In this document: positions 23,470-31,929 of the stretch, in pieces
How positions within the stretch are numbered: position 1 is the stretch's first letter
Layout of the letters: every line of letters begins with the position of its first letter
Assembly: GCA_020249925.1 (NCBI GenBank)
Contig: JADCER010000007.1
Location: 1-64,000, forward strand
DNA from: Roseomonas sp.
GTDB taxonomy: Bacteria; Pseudomonadota; Alphaproteobacteria; Acetobacterales; Acetobacteraceae
DNA: 64,000 nt
Direction of reading: 5' to 3'
The notes under the pieces: generated by a model
What the model was told of the DNA's origin: nothing
What the model saw: the letters and a program-made list of their open reading frames with translations, nothing else
The model's database searches: none
Program-made: the position numbers and the translations under genes

Positions 23470-24982
23470 TACGAACATCCTGATCGGGCTCGAAGACAAT
23501 CACACAGTCGAAGCGGCTTATGCTAGATTTCTCGCGCTCGCGGCAATTCATAAAGTAGATGTTTACGTTCATGAGGCGGCGAAGGATGACATTGCCCGTG
23601 ATACAGACTCAAAGCGCCGCCAGATTTCGCTGAGCAAGATAGAAAAGTATCGGCTGCTGAGGAAGCAGCGCGGGTTGAGCCAGTCCGATCTCGAGGTTGC
23701 ATTCGGGCCACTGAATAAACCAAACGATGTTGTCGACGCTATGCTTCTTCACTCGCTTCAGCATGGTGCCGCAGACTTTCTTGTCACTCAAGACAAAGGC
23801 CTCCATCAGCGTGCCCAGAAGCATTCTCCCGACCTTGCCCGACGTGTCCTGTTCGTCAGTGACGCTACGGAATTACTCGTCCAGACCTACGAGCCAAGGC
23901 AAGTGCCGATCCGCCACGTTGGGGAAGTGGAGGCGCATGAGATTGACAGCAGGGACACATTTTTTGATAGCCTTCGAGAAGGTTATCCGGAGTTCGATGC
24001 CTGGTGGCGAGAAAAATGCGTGAAGCAGCATCGCTCGTGCTGGGTAGTTTACGATGGCGACCGATTGGTAGGATTGATCGTTCGTAAAGACGAAGAGCCC
24101 TTGGATACAGATGCGATCACAAAAGCGGCTAAGATTCTCAAAATCTGTACTTTCAAGGTTGCGCCGGAAAGCCGGGGGGTAAAGCTCGGTGAACTGCTTC
24201 TGAAACAAGTTCTCTGGTACGCACAGGTCAACAAGTACGATCTTGCATACCTTACAACCTATGAAGAGCAAGTCGCTCTGATGCAGCTTTTGGAGTTCTA
24301 CGGATTTGGGATTGCCGGTCAAAACGCCAACGGCGAGTACATTTATGAACGACATTTCTCCACTGCGGCCCTGTCTCCGCAAAATGGCAGAAGCGACTTC
24401 GATCTTGCTCGGGAGCACTATCCACGCTTCGTTCTTCGCGAAAATACATCTGGCTTCGGCATTCCGATCCAAGAGGCATATCACGATACGCTGTACCCAG
24501 ACCTTTATCACCCAGTTCAGCCTGACCTTTTTGGTGATGCATCTCGCGCCGAGACGATCACGAGACCCGGCAACACAATCCGAAAGGTATACCTCTGTCG
24601 TGCTAAATCGAGGCTCGGTCCCGCTGGATCACTCCTGTTTTTTTATAAGAGCGCATCCCAGAATCCCCCATCGCAAGCCATTACCGCGCTTGGCGTCCTA
24701 GAAAGCGTGACACTCGCGCGATCAACCAAAGAACTAATGCAACTGGCCGGTGGACGATCCGTTTATAGTGAGGAGCAGTTGGAGAACTGGAATGCATCGC
24801 AAGAGCGACCGGTCAAGGTTATCAACTACCTGCTGGTGTCATATATCGAGCCTGCGGTGTCGCTTGACGAGCTTCGAACTATGGGTGTGATCAGGGGCCA
24901 CCCCCAGCAGTCAATCTACAGCCTTAGCCAGGCAATGACGGCTTTACTGGTTGAGCGAGCAAATCTGGCGTTTGAGGTATGA
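23444..24982 (+). CDS. PIN-GNAT-ASCH three-domain protein, putative toxin or effector
   Basis: The 512-residue protein joins three domains. Residues about 5-140 form a PIN-like RNase domain with acidic residues in LIDTNILIG (Asp9), VHEAAKDD (Glu44), NDVVDAMLL (Asp95/98) and VTQDKGL (Asp117). Residues about 155-305 form a GNAT acetyltransferase with the ESRGVKLGELLLKQVLWYA acetyl-CoA loop and helix. Residues about 370-500 form an ASCH-like barrel (GSLLFFYKSASQN, ITALGVLESV). All four PIN acidic positions are present, so nuclease activity is plausible. It overlaps both neighbours (26 bases upstream, ATGA downstream). Codon and base use are AT-richer than in the host genes, suggesting recent acquisition. 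Confidence 0.75.
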   Translation: MSHQGYLIDTNILIGLEDNHTVEAAYARFLALAAIHKVDVYVHEAAKDDIARDTDSKRRQISLSKIEKYRLLRKQRGLSQSDLEVAFGPLNKPNDVVDAMLLHSLQHGAADFLVTQDKGLHQRAQKHSPDLARRVLFVSDATELLVQTYEPRQVPIRHVGEVEAHEIDSRDTFFDSLREGYPEFDAWWREKCVKQHRSCWVVYDGDRLVGLIVRKDEEPLDTDAITKAAKILKICTFKVAPESRGVKLGELLLKQVLWYAQVNKYDLAYLTTYEEQVALMQLLEFYGFGIAGQNANGEYIYERHFSTAALSPQNGRSDFDLAREHYPRFVLRENTSGFGIPIQEAYHDTLYPDLYHPVQPDLFGDASRAETITRPGNTIRKVYLCRAKSRLGPAGSLLFFYKSASQNPPSQAITALGVLESVTLARSTKELMQLAGGRSVYSEEQLENWNASQERPVKVINYLLVSYIEPAVSLDELRTMGVIRGHPQQSIYSLSQAMTALLVERANLAFEV

Positions 24983-25515
24983 ACCAGCTAATCGTTGCGT
25001 TCACCGGCATCTCCGGTGTTGGAAAGACTTCCTTCTTGCGCCAGCTAGCAAAGAAAATCGACTTCCAACACATCACAGGCGGTACCCTTATTGCCACCGC
25101 GCGCGGGGCTGCTTCGGATGCCAGAGACTCCATTCGCCATGCTGACCTTGATGAAAATCAGCGCCTTTTGATCAAGGGCTTCGCACTCACACGTGATTCA
25201 AATGCGAACCTGATCGTTATGGATGGCCATGTCATTATTGATAATGGGGAAGAACTAACAACAATCTCAAGTGAAGTTTTCAAGGCGCTTGGGGTTTCAG
25301 TCATGGTACATTTGGAAGCTGAGCCCGAGAGGATTGCTGCGAACCGCGAAGGAGACAAATTGCGCCGTCGTCCAGCTTATCCATTTCATATTCTTGAACG
25401 GCACCAAGCGCTTTCGCGTACTCACGCCCAAGCTATCGCTGCGCTGCTGTGTGCCCGTTTTTATATTGTTACGCACAACGACACTGATCGGTTGGTTCAG
25501 CTTCTTATTTCTTGA
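24979..25515 (+). CDS. P-loop nucleotide kinase-like protein
   Basis: The 178-residue protein has a Walker A motif GISGVGKTSF at residues 10-19, a short adenylate-kinase-like core with LIVMDGHVIID (Walker B-like, Asp followed by Gly-His), and a LID-type Arg-rich segment EPERIAANREGDKLRRRP. This resembles nucleoside or nucleotide kinases and small P-loop phosphotransferases rather than AAA proteins. Its ATG overlaps the stop of the PIN-GNAT-ASCH gene (ATGA), so it belongs to the same functional unit. It might phosphorylate a nucleotide or RNA end related to the PIN/ASCH activity; this is speculation. Confidence 0.7.
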   Translation: MNQLIVAFTGISGVGKTSFLRQLAKKIDFQHITGGTLIATARGAASDARDSIRHADLDENQRLLIKGFALTRDSNANLIVMDGHVIIDNGEELTTISSEVFKALGVSVMVHLEAEPERIAANREGDKLRRRPAYPFHILERHQALSRTHAQAIAALLCARFYIVTHNDTDRLVQLLIS

Positions 25516-25826
25516 TGGCTCATCTATGTTCGCCTTCGTGCATCCTTGCCGCAGTGAGATCAACTTGAAATGCCGAAACTCCTCTTCTCGAAAAAATTGG
25601 AGGAACTTTGTGTTTGTGGGTATTTGGCTGCGACTGTGGCGACGGTCACCGTAAATTCACGGTGCGGTCTCTCTATTCTGGAAACCTGGCCCTCACCATT
25701 AACAACATAACCTTGTTGTAATTCTTAACAATTCCGGAAGGCTGAAACGGCGTAGTCAAATTGCTGTTGGGGAAGGGCAGCAACGATCAGCCCAGTAAGC
25801 GCACCCTTTACTCCCAATCACACCCC
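25516..25826. other. AT-rich intergenic region at the right edge of the island
   Basis: No gene is visible. At 25641-25664 the words ACGGT, ACCGT and ACGGT occur in close succession and can form the hairpin CACCGT-AAATTC-ACGGTG (25647-25664), which could act as a terminator for the island operon, although no T run follows. The sequence returns to host-like GC at about 25.83 kb. Confidence 0.4.
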
Positions 25827-26609
25827 TCAGCGAAAAGGCTGCGTCAATAACCGATCCAGCCGCTGTTCCTCATCGGCGCGGAACTCATCAATGCCGATCA
25901 CCATGCCAAGCTGCCCGGCGGCGGGTTCCGGAATATGCGTGCCGAAAATCCGATCCCAAACGGAAAGGCAGAAGCCGAAATTACTGTCGGTTTCAGCGCG
26001 CACCACCGAATGATGCACGCGGTGCATATCCGGCGTCACCAGAACCCAGCGCAAGACGCGATCAAGCCATAGCGGTAGCGCAAGATTGGAATGATTGAAA
26101 ACCGCAGTTGCGTTCAACAGCACTTCAAACACCAGTACCGCTTCGGCGGGCGCACCCAGCGCGACCACCGCCGCCATCTTGATGCCCATGGAAAGCAGGA
26201 TCTCAATCGGGTGAAAGCGCAGGCCCGAAGAAGCATCCAATTCCGTATCCGCATGATGCACGCGATGCAGCCGCCACAGAATGGGCAGGGCGTGAAAGAC
26301 GCGATGCTGGAAATAGATCAGCATATCCAGCAGCAGCACCGCCAGGATGCCGCCGATAATCTCATTCACGCCAAGCCAGCGCAGCAGCCCAAGGCCCTGG
26401 GCTTCCGCATAAAGTGCCACACCAATCGCCGCAGTTGGAACAAGCAGCCGCACAAGCAGGGAGGAAATCACCACCAGCCCGAAATTGCTCGGCCAACGCC
26501 GCCAGGCAAGCCGCTGCGCCCGGCGCGGAAACGCATGCTGCAGGATCAGCATGATGCTGAGCACACCGATGGAAGCGGATAGCCTGATCATGGTTTCAAA
26601 GGCGAGCAT
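25827..26609 (-). CDS. Sterol desaturase / fatty acid hydroxylase-family membrane protein
   Basis: The 260-residue protein has about four transmembrane segments and the eight-histidine di-iron pattern: HRVFHALPILWRLHRVHH (HxxxH and HxxHH, about residues 107-124), an isolated His in GLRFHPIE and in FNHSN, and a terminal DMHRVHHS (about 195-202). Such enzymes hydroxylate or desaturate lipid chains, sterols or carotenoids using O2. It lies next to the NrsF/ECF sigma pair on the same strand but 62 bases away, and I see no GTAACC-type promoter before it. It may be read from the sigma transcript. The substrate is unknown. Confidence 0.85.
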   Translation of the reverse strand: MLAFETMIRLSASIGVLSIMLILQHAFPRRAQRLAWRRWPSNFGLVVISSLLVRLLVPTAAIGVALYAEAQGLGLLRWLGVNEIIGGILAVLLLDMLIYFQHRVFHALPILWRLHRVHHADTELDASSGLRFHPIEILLSMGIKMAAVVALGAPAEAVLVFEVLLNATAVFNHSNLALPLWLDRVLRWVLVTPDMHRVHHSVVRAETDSNFGFCLSVWDRIFGTHIPEPAAGQLGMVIGIDEFRADEEQRLDRLLTQPFR

Positions 26610-26671
26610 GCTTGGAAATCTTTCTGTCCTTCACACGAAACACACAGCAATTGGTCGCAACCGGTTTGGCC

Positions 26672-27325
26672 TTATCCGCCTGACCGCCCAAGCCGCATTA
26701 CCCGGGGGCCGAACTTGGCCGCAATCGCGGTCACCACCAGAACCGATAGCCCATGCCAAATCAGCACCATCAGCGCCGCATCCAAATGATGAATGAGGCT
26801 GAGGCCAATGCTCGCCATCGCCGCGGCAGATAGGCCACCCAAGGCAGCAACAGGACCAGGGCTGAACCAAGCCCCATGGCGGGACAGCCAAAGCATGACC
26901 ATGGTGAGCGGCAAGCCAAGGCCCAGGATGAAGCTGAAACAAGGCAGGCTTACCCCGATATGCAAGGCCTCTGGCCCGATTTTCACAAAATCCTGCAAGC
27001 AGCCCCAGCCCATGGTGGCAAGCCAGCCCAAGGCAGCGGGCAGCGGCAGCAAGGCCCAAAGCCGGCTGCGATCCGGCAATGCCAATTGGAAGGCGGCGAA
27101 GGCGGCAAGCACGCCGGTGGCGAGCGCCGTGACCAATTGCGGCGTTTCAAACCCGCTGGCGAGGCGTTCCGCCAGATCATGCCGCAGGCCCCAGAACAGC
27201 ACAGCGCCAATGATGACGGCGGTGGCCAGCCCAAGCCAAAGCGCCGTCGCGGCGCCAGGGGGCCGCGCCGGGCGAACCGGGCGGAGATCATCGGCCAAAC
27301 GGTGGATCAGGTCTTCGCTTTGCAT
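26672..27325 (-). CDS. nrsF: NrsF (DUF1109) membrane anti-sigma factor
   Basis: The 217-residue protein has a cytoplasmic N-terminus of about 28 residues (MQSEDLIHRLADDLRPVRP) followed by six transmembrane helices, the DUF1109 layout. Two cysteines sit in conserved positions, GWGCLQDF (Cys109) and LPCFSF (Cys129); in the Caulobacter homologue, as I recall, cysteines of this protein are needed to sense chromate or cadmium. It would hold the ECF sigma factor at the membrane until stress. It lies six bases after the sigma gene, so the two are cotranscribed and made together. Confidence 0.87.
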   Translation of the reverse strand: MQSEDLIHRLADDLRPVRPARPPGAATALWLGLATAVIIGAVLFWGLRHDLAERLASGFETPQLVTALATGVLAAFAAFQLALPDRSRLWALLPLPAALGWLATMGWGCLQDFVKIGPEALHIGVSLPCFSFILGLGLPLTMVMLWLSRHGAWFSPGPVAALGGLSAAAMASIGLSLIHHLDAALMVLIWHGLSVLVVTAIAAKFGPRVMRLGRSGG

Positions 27326-27331
27326 GACCCG

Positions 27332-27973
27332 TTACTCCTTCCCCGTCAGTCTGCGGCGCAGGGTTTGCACGGCACGATGTGTCGCGACCTTGATGGCGCC
27401 AACACTCATGCCGGAACGCGCACTCGCTTCCTGGAGCGTGAGGTCCTGCAGCTTGGTCAGCCCAAGCGCGGTGCGCTGGGATTCGGGTAATTCCTGCACG
27501 GCATCGCGCAATTTCGCCGCCGCACGATCCGCGTCCAAAGCGGCATCGGCGCTGGCTTCGGGTGCCGCAAGCTCCGCCGCCAGATCAAGCGCGGCCTCTC
27601 GCCCCGAACGGCGGCCACGGGCGCGGATACGGTCAAGCGCCCGCCTTTCGGTGATGGCGACCAGCCAGGGGCGAAACGGGCGAGAGGCATCATAGCTTGC
27701 CCGCGCACGATGGATGGTCAACAGCGTGTCCTGGACCGCATCCTCGGCTTCGGTCGCATCGCGCAGCCTGGCGCGGCAGATCTGGCGGAGCAGCGGCAAG
27801 CATTCGCGCAGCAAATCCTCATAGGCGCGCCGATCCCCCGCTTGCGCCGCGGCCATCAGGCGCGACCAGCGCAGATCGCGCGCATCGCGATCATCCGGCG
27901 CGGCAGTGGCAAGGCCCGGCTTATCCATCAGGCCAGATACCATAAGATAGGCTGGCAGGCAGGTACTCGGCAT
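27332..27973 (-). CDS. ECF sigma factor (SigF/NrsF-linked type)
   Basis: The 213-residue factor has region 2 at about residues 38-105 (EDAVQDTLLTIHRARASYD, then RPFRPWLVAITERRALD) and region 4 at about 150-205 (LPESQRTALGLTKLQDLTLQ, then EASARSGMSVGAIKVATHRA). It lacks region 3, as ECF factors do. It is directly followed by the NrsF anti-sigma gene. Upstream, at 28045-28070, is GTAACC-N16-CGTA, the pattern I recall for Caulobacter SigF promoters, which implies autoregulation. The same pattern occurs before four other operons in this window. AAGGAGT about ten bases before ATG 27973 supports this start over the internal ATGs. Confidence 0.9.
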   Translation of the reverse strand: MPSTCLPAYLMVSGLMDKPGLATAAPDDRDARDLRWSRLMAAAQAGDRRAYEDLLRECLPLLRQICRARLRDATEAEDAVQDTLLTIHRARASYDASRPFRPWLVAITERRALDRIRARGRRSGREAALDLAAELAAPEASADAALDADRAAAKLRDAVQELPESQRTALGLTKLQDLTLQEASARSGMSVGAIKVATHRAVQTLRRRLTGKE

Positions 27974-28044
27974 TCCAAGACGACTCCTTGCGGGGCGGCC
28001 CGTGCGGATGGGTCAAGCATGGCTGGAGGAACGCCCTGGGTCTT

Positions 28045-28070
28045 TACGCCGTAGGTCGTGGGAAGGTTAC
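28045..28070 (-). promoter_or_regulatory. Autoregulatory ECF promoter GTAACC-N16-CGTA of the sigma operon
   Basis: On the minus strand: GTAACC (28070-28065), 16 bases, CGTAAAG (from 28048). It is about 70 bases upstream of the sigma start. It is the reference copy for the four matching sites at 11.5, 12.3, 16.1 and 18.2 kb. Confidence 0.78.
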
Positions 28071-28243
28071 ACATGGCATCCTTGCACCTATAGCATAGCG
28101 GGCGGTGGCCTGCTGGCGATTTGGCGATACGGAGATAAGCTCGGGGTGGGCCGGTGCCCAGGGTGCCCGTGGCGTGAATATCGCCTCAGCATAGTTGGAA
28201 TTGAGTGATCACTTGCCCAGACTTTTCTCGGGTCCAACACCTT

Positions 28244-29221
28244 CTACACAAACACCCGTGCCCAATCTTCCCGCATGGACACCACCTGCCAGCCCCGCGC
28301 CGGCGCCGCATCCAAGGCGCGCGCGAGGCGCCCGATATGGCTTTCCCGGTCATAGGCGAATTCGCGTTCAGCATCATCATGGCGAATGATCATGCCGAAG
28401 CGTTGCCCAGCGCCTTCCGTGGTGTAGCGCAGCATTTCAAAATCGCCATCCGAATTGCCAAAAGCTGCAATCGGGCGCCGGCCGATATGGCGCGCAATGC
28501 CAATCGGCTTGCCTGGGCCATCATCAATGAAATCCACGCGCGGTTCGCGCAGCAGCATCAGGCGCCCAGCATCTTCCGTCACCTTCAGCGCGAAGCTCGA
28601 CCCCACTACATGCTGCGGGGGAATGCCGTATGTTTCCTCGGCAAAGGCGCGTACGAATTCCACGCCACCGCCGGAGACGATGAAATTCGTGAAGCCCGCA
28701 GCACGCAGAAAGCGCAGCACTTCCAGCATGGGCTGATAGACCAGCGCGGTATAGGCGCGGTTCCATCTTGGGTGCCGCGCAGTCTTCAGCCAATCAGCGG
28801 CCATGCGCTGAAAATCCTCGGGCGTATTGCCGGCCATGGCAGCGCCAGCAAGGCGCAGTAACCCTTCATGACCGCCCGCCATGGCGCCGCGCAGATCACC
28901 CGCAATGGCAGCACGAAACACCACATCCTGCTGCCAGGCGGGATTTTCGGGCGCCAGGCTGCGAATGCGATCCAGGATGAAGATCAGTTGCGGATAGGCT
29001 GGCTGTTCCACCCAAAGCGTGCCGTCATTATCAAACACCGCGATGCGCTCAACGGGCGGGACAAATCCCGCGCTGCCTTCACGCGTGACGGTAGCAACAA
29101 AATCCAGCAGCGCGCGCTTGCGCGGCCCTTCCCGCCAGGAAGGCAGCGGATCACTGCCTTGCGCCTGTGCTGCAACCGGCAGCGCCAAAAGCAGCGCTGC
29201 CAGGGAGCGTCTTTCAATCAC
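28244..29221 (-). CDS. HAD-superfamily phosphatase, secreted
   Basis: From the GTG at 29221 the product is 325 residues with an N-terminal signal (RRSLAALLLALPVAAQAQ). HAD motif I is VFDNDGTLW (nucleophile Asp, DxDGT), motif II is FIVSGGGVEF, and motifs III/IV are in FIDDGPGKPIGIARHIG and FGNSDGDFEMLRY. So it is probably a periplasmic phosphatase. It follows the sulfatase gene by ten bases and is the last gene of the sulfatase operon. A longer frame would run antiparallel-free into the sulfatase gene, so the GTG with signal peptide is preferred. Its substrate may be released by the sulfatase, but this is inference. Confidence 0.8.
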   Translation of the reverse strand: MIERRSLAALLLALPVAAQAQGSDPLPSWREGPRKRALLDFVATVTREGSAGFVPPVERIAVFDNDGTLWVEQPAYPQLIFILDRIRSLAPENPAWQQDVVFRAAIAGDLRGAMAGGHEGLLRLAGAAMAGNTPEDFQRMAADWLKTARHPRWNRAYTALVYQPMLEVLRFLRAAGFTNFIVSGGGVEFVRAFAEETYGIPPQHVVGSSFALKVTEDAGRLMLLREPRVDFIDDGPGKPIGIARHIGRRPIAAFGNSDGDFEMLRYTTEGAGQRFGMIIRHDDAEREFAYDRESHIGRLARALDAAPARGWQVVSMREDWARVFV

Positions 29222-29231
29222 GCCGCTTGGC

Positions 29232-30842
29232 CTAATTCGCCGAACCGCGGCGCAGCCTTTCCATCGCATCGCCCAGGCTGAAACTACCCGGCCGTTGACG
29301 CGGCGGAAAATCCTGGAAGCTTTCGAGAAAGCGTCCGACATAGGCCTGCGCTGGCACAAGGGCAAAAATCCGCTCCATGCGCCAATGATCATAGCTGACC
29401 GACTCCGTGGCGCGTTCAAACGGGTCGGCACGCAAATTGAACAACATCGGCACACGCAGCGTCGTGAAGCTTCTTTCCCAGACTTTGAAGCCATGATTCT
29501 CCTGAATCATGAAATGCAGCTTCCAATGATCGTAGCGGAGCGCTGCCAAATCGCCATCATCGGTGAAGTAGAACATCTCTCGCCGTGCGCCGGGGCCGGT
29601 GCCGGTCAGCAGCGGCAATTGGTTGTATCCATCCAGATGGACCTTGTAATCGCGCCGTCCAGCCCGGTGGCCCGCCAATAACTTCTCCTTGATTTGCGGC
29701 TCACCCGCGGCGGCCAGAAGTGTGGGCAACCAATCCTGATGGGAGAAGATATCATTCAACACCTGCCCAGGCTGAATGCGCCCCGGCCAACGGATCATGC
29801 TGGGCACACGAAAGCCGCCTTCCCAGGCGGTGGCTTTTTCGCCGCGGAAAGGTGTGGCGCCGCCATCCGGCCAGGTCATCACCTCGGCGCCATTATCGGT
29901 GCTGTAGATCACGATGGTGTTTTGCGTAATGCCAAGATCATCAAGCTTCTTCAGCAATTGCCCGACATGACCATCATGTTCGACCATGCCATCAGGATAA
30001 ACGCCAAGCCCGGTCTTGCCCTGGCTTTCCGCCTTCAGCCGTGTCCAGATATGCATGCGCGTCGAGTTGAACCAGGTGAAGAAAGGCTTGCCCGCGCGAT
30101 GCTGACGATCAATGAAATCCAGTGACGCGGCCAGGAATTCCTCATCCACCGTTTCCATGCGCTTCATGGTCAGCGGCCCGGTGTTTTCGATCCGCTGCGT
30201 GCCATCCGCATTGGCCCAAGTCTTCAACACACCGCGTGGCGCGAAGCGATCACGAAAGCGCGGGTCACGCGGGTAATCGGGATTTTCCGGCTCATCTTCC
30301 GCATTCAGGTGATAGAGAGAGCCGAAGAATTCATCGAAGCCGTGCATGGTGGGCAAATGCTCATCACGATCGCCCAGATGGTTCTTGCCGAATTGGCCGG
30401 TAGCATAGCCCATGGCTTTCAACAGCACGGCAATGGTCGGGTCTTCCGCGCGCATGCCTTCTGGCGCGCCGGGCAGGCCCACCTTGGAAAGCCCCGTGCG
30501 CAGCGGGCTTTGGCCGGTGATGAAGGCGGAACGGCCGGCGGTGCAGGAATTCTCACCATAGGCATCAGTGAAAATCGCGCCTTCGCGCGCGATGCGATCA
30601 ATATTGGGCGTGCGATAGCCCATCATACCCATGTTGTAGGCCGAGATATTGGACCAGCCGATATCATCGCCGAATATCACCAGAATATTCGGCTTGCCTT
30701 GCGGCGCGGCGGCGGCGGGCGCGCGCGCTGGTTGCGTTTGCGCTTGCGCCATTTGCACGCCACCCAGCGTGCCGGCGGCAAGCCCCGCGGCACCGCCCAG
30801 CAGCATGTCACGACGTGACGGGCGTTGATGATCTTGGCTCAT
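29232..30842 (-). CDS. Type I arylsulfatase, Tat-exported
   Basis: The 536-residue enzyme has a Tat-type signal (SRRDMLLGGAAGLAAG, Ala-rich, cleavage near MAQA). The calcium-binding Asp pair is in VIFGDDIGWSN (Asp59-60), and the sulfatase signature is SCTAGRSAFITG, in which Cys100 is the residue converted to formylglycine (CxAxR variant). Further sulfatase motifs are GQFGKNHLGD and IYSTDNGAEVMTWPDGG. It cleaves organic sulfate esters in the periplasm. The neighbouring genes encode a formylglycine-generating enzyme and a phosphatase, a self-contained sulfate-ester unit under LysR control. Confidence 0.9.
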   Translation of the reverse strand: MSQDHQRPSRRDMLLGGAAGLAAGTLGGVQMAQAQTQPARAPAAAAPQGKPNILVIFGDDIGWSNISAYNMGMMGYRTPNIDRIAREGAIFTDAYGENSCTAGRSAFITGQSPLRTGLSKVGLPGAPEGMRAEDPTIAVLLKAMGYATGQFGKNHLGDRDEHLPTMHGFDEFFGSLYHLNAEDEPENPDYPRDPRFRDRFAPRGVLKTWANADGTQRIENTGPLTMKRMETVDEEFLAASLDFIDRQHRAGKPFFTWFNSTRMHIWTRLKAESQGKTGLGVYPDGMVEHDGHVGQLLKKLDDLGITQNTIVIYSTDNGAEVMTWPDGGATPFRGEKATAWEGGFRVPSMIRWPGRIQPGQVLNDIFSHQDWLPTLLAAAGEPQIKEKLLAGHRAGRRDYKVHLDGYNQLPLLTGTGPGARREMFYFTDDGDLAALRYDHWKLHFMIQENHGFKVWERSFTTLRVPMLFNLRADPFERATESVSYDHWRMERIFALVPAQAYVGRFLESFQDFPPRQRPGSFSLGDAMERLRRGSAN

Positions 30843-30864
30843 GTGATTTTTCCTTTTGATTGGA

Positions 30865-31824
30865 TCATGGGCGGCGGATGCAGCGAAAGCCGATATGGCT
30901 CATGCCTGTATCCACCATTTGGGCGTGACGCGCGGCGGGCCGATACCGCCGGCAATAGGATGGCGCGCAAAGGAAGGAACCGCCCTTCACGACCTTGCGC
31001 GGAATGCGAATGGCGGGCTGCAAGGGATCGAAAGACCCTGCCATGTCTGCGCCACGCGGATTTTCAGCGACGCAGCAGGGGCTTTCAGGATCGGCGGCGT
31101 GCTTCGCGCCCCACCAATCCGTGGTCCATTCCCAGACATTGCCGCAAACCTCAAACAATCCGTAGCCATTGGGCGGGAAGCTTTTGACCGGGCAGGTGCC
31201 GGTAAAGCCATCGGCTTCGAAATTGCGCCAGGGGAAGGGGCCCTGCCAGGTATTGGCCAGATGCGTGTCATTCGGCGCCAATTCATCTCCCCAGGCGAAT
31301 TCAGCGCCATCAAGCCCGCCGCGGGCGGCGAATTCCCATTCCGCTTCCGTCGGTAATTGCTTGCCGGCCCAGGCGGCATAGGCGGCAGCGTCTTCAAAGG
31401 CGACTTGCACCACCGGGTGATCTTCCCGGCCAGTCAGGTCACTGCCCGGCCCTTCCGGCGCGCGCCAATGCGCGCCCTTGGTCCAATGCCACCAGTTGCG
31501 AATGTCGCGCGTATCCACCGGGCCAGCGGTCATGCGGAACACCAGCGCGCCCGGCGCCAGCATGTCGGGCGGCGCACCGGGATAGAGCGCAGGGTCCAGC
31601 GGGCGTTCCGCGATGGTTTTATAGCCCGTAGCTGCGACAAATTGCGCGAAGTCCCGATTGGTCACCGCCGTCTGGTCCATCCAGAAACCCGCCACCTTCA
31701 CGCTATGGCAGGGTCTTTCTTCGGGATAATGCCGATCCGAACCCATCAGGAAGGTGCCGCCTGGAATCCAGGCCATGGCTGCCTCTTCACCCACCTGATC
31801 GGGCCTGCTTGGCCCTTCCATCAT
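30865..31824 (-). CDS. Formylglycine-generating enzyme (sulfatase maturase)
   Basis: The 319-residue protein has the SUMF1/FGE fold: MAWIPGGTFLMGSDRHYPEE at the start, AVTNRDFAQFVAATGY, LPTEAEWEFAARGG, EVCGNVWEWTTDWW and a C-terminal GGSFLCAPSYCRRYRPAARH. The two cysteines in that last motif (Cys286 and Cys291) correspond to the copper-binding active pair of aerobic FGE. It converts the sulfatase Cys100 into formylglycine. The start is uncertain: ATG 31824/31821 leaves a normal divergent promoter region, whereas a GTG at 31920 would swallow it and bury the LysR site. Confidence 0.88.
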   Translation of the reverse strand: MMEGPSRPDQVGEEAAMAWIPGGTFLMGSDRHYPEERPCHSVKVAGFWMDQTAVTNRDFAQFVAATGYKTIAERPLDPALYPGAPPDMLAPGALVFRMTAGPVDTRDIRNWWHWTKGAHWRAPEGPGSDLTGREDHPVVQVAFEDAAAYAAWAGKQLPTEAEWEFAARGGLDGAEFAWGDELAPNDTHLANTWQGPFPWRNFEADGFTGTCPVKSFPPNGYGLFEVCGNVWEWTTDWWGAKHAADPESPCCVAENPRGADMAGSFDPLQPAIRIPRKVVKGGSFLCAPSYCRRYRPAARHAQMVDTGMSHIGFRCIRRP

Positions 31825-31874
31825 CGTGAAACCATACCCTTGCAGCGTGAGCATCTTTGCAGAGACTGCCATCT

Positions 31875-31893
31875 TTGCGACAAGTGCAGGCAA
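31875..31893. promoter_or_regulatory. LysR-type binding site TTGC-N11-GCAA
   Basis: A perfect inverted repeat with the T-N11-A spacing of LysR boxes, in the short gap between the divergent LysR and maturase genes (37 bases from the LysR start). It supports direct control of the sulfatase operon by the LysR protein. Confidence 0.65.
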
Positions 31894-31929
31894 TACTTTT
31901 TCGGCAATCTGTAATTCCACCGGTGGTAT

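Noticed and set aside
26610-26671. A possible ECF-type promoter before the sterol-desaturase-like gene
   Set aside because: Only a weak GCGACC-like element is present and spacing to any CG-containing -10 box does not fit; membership in the regulon is therefore not claimed.
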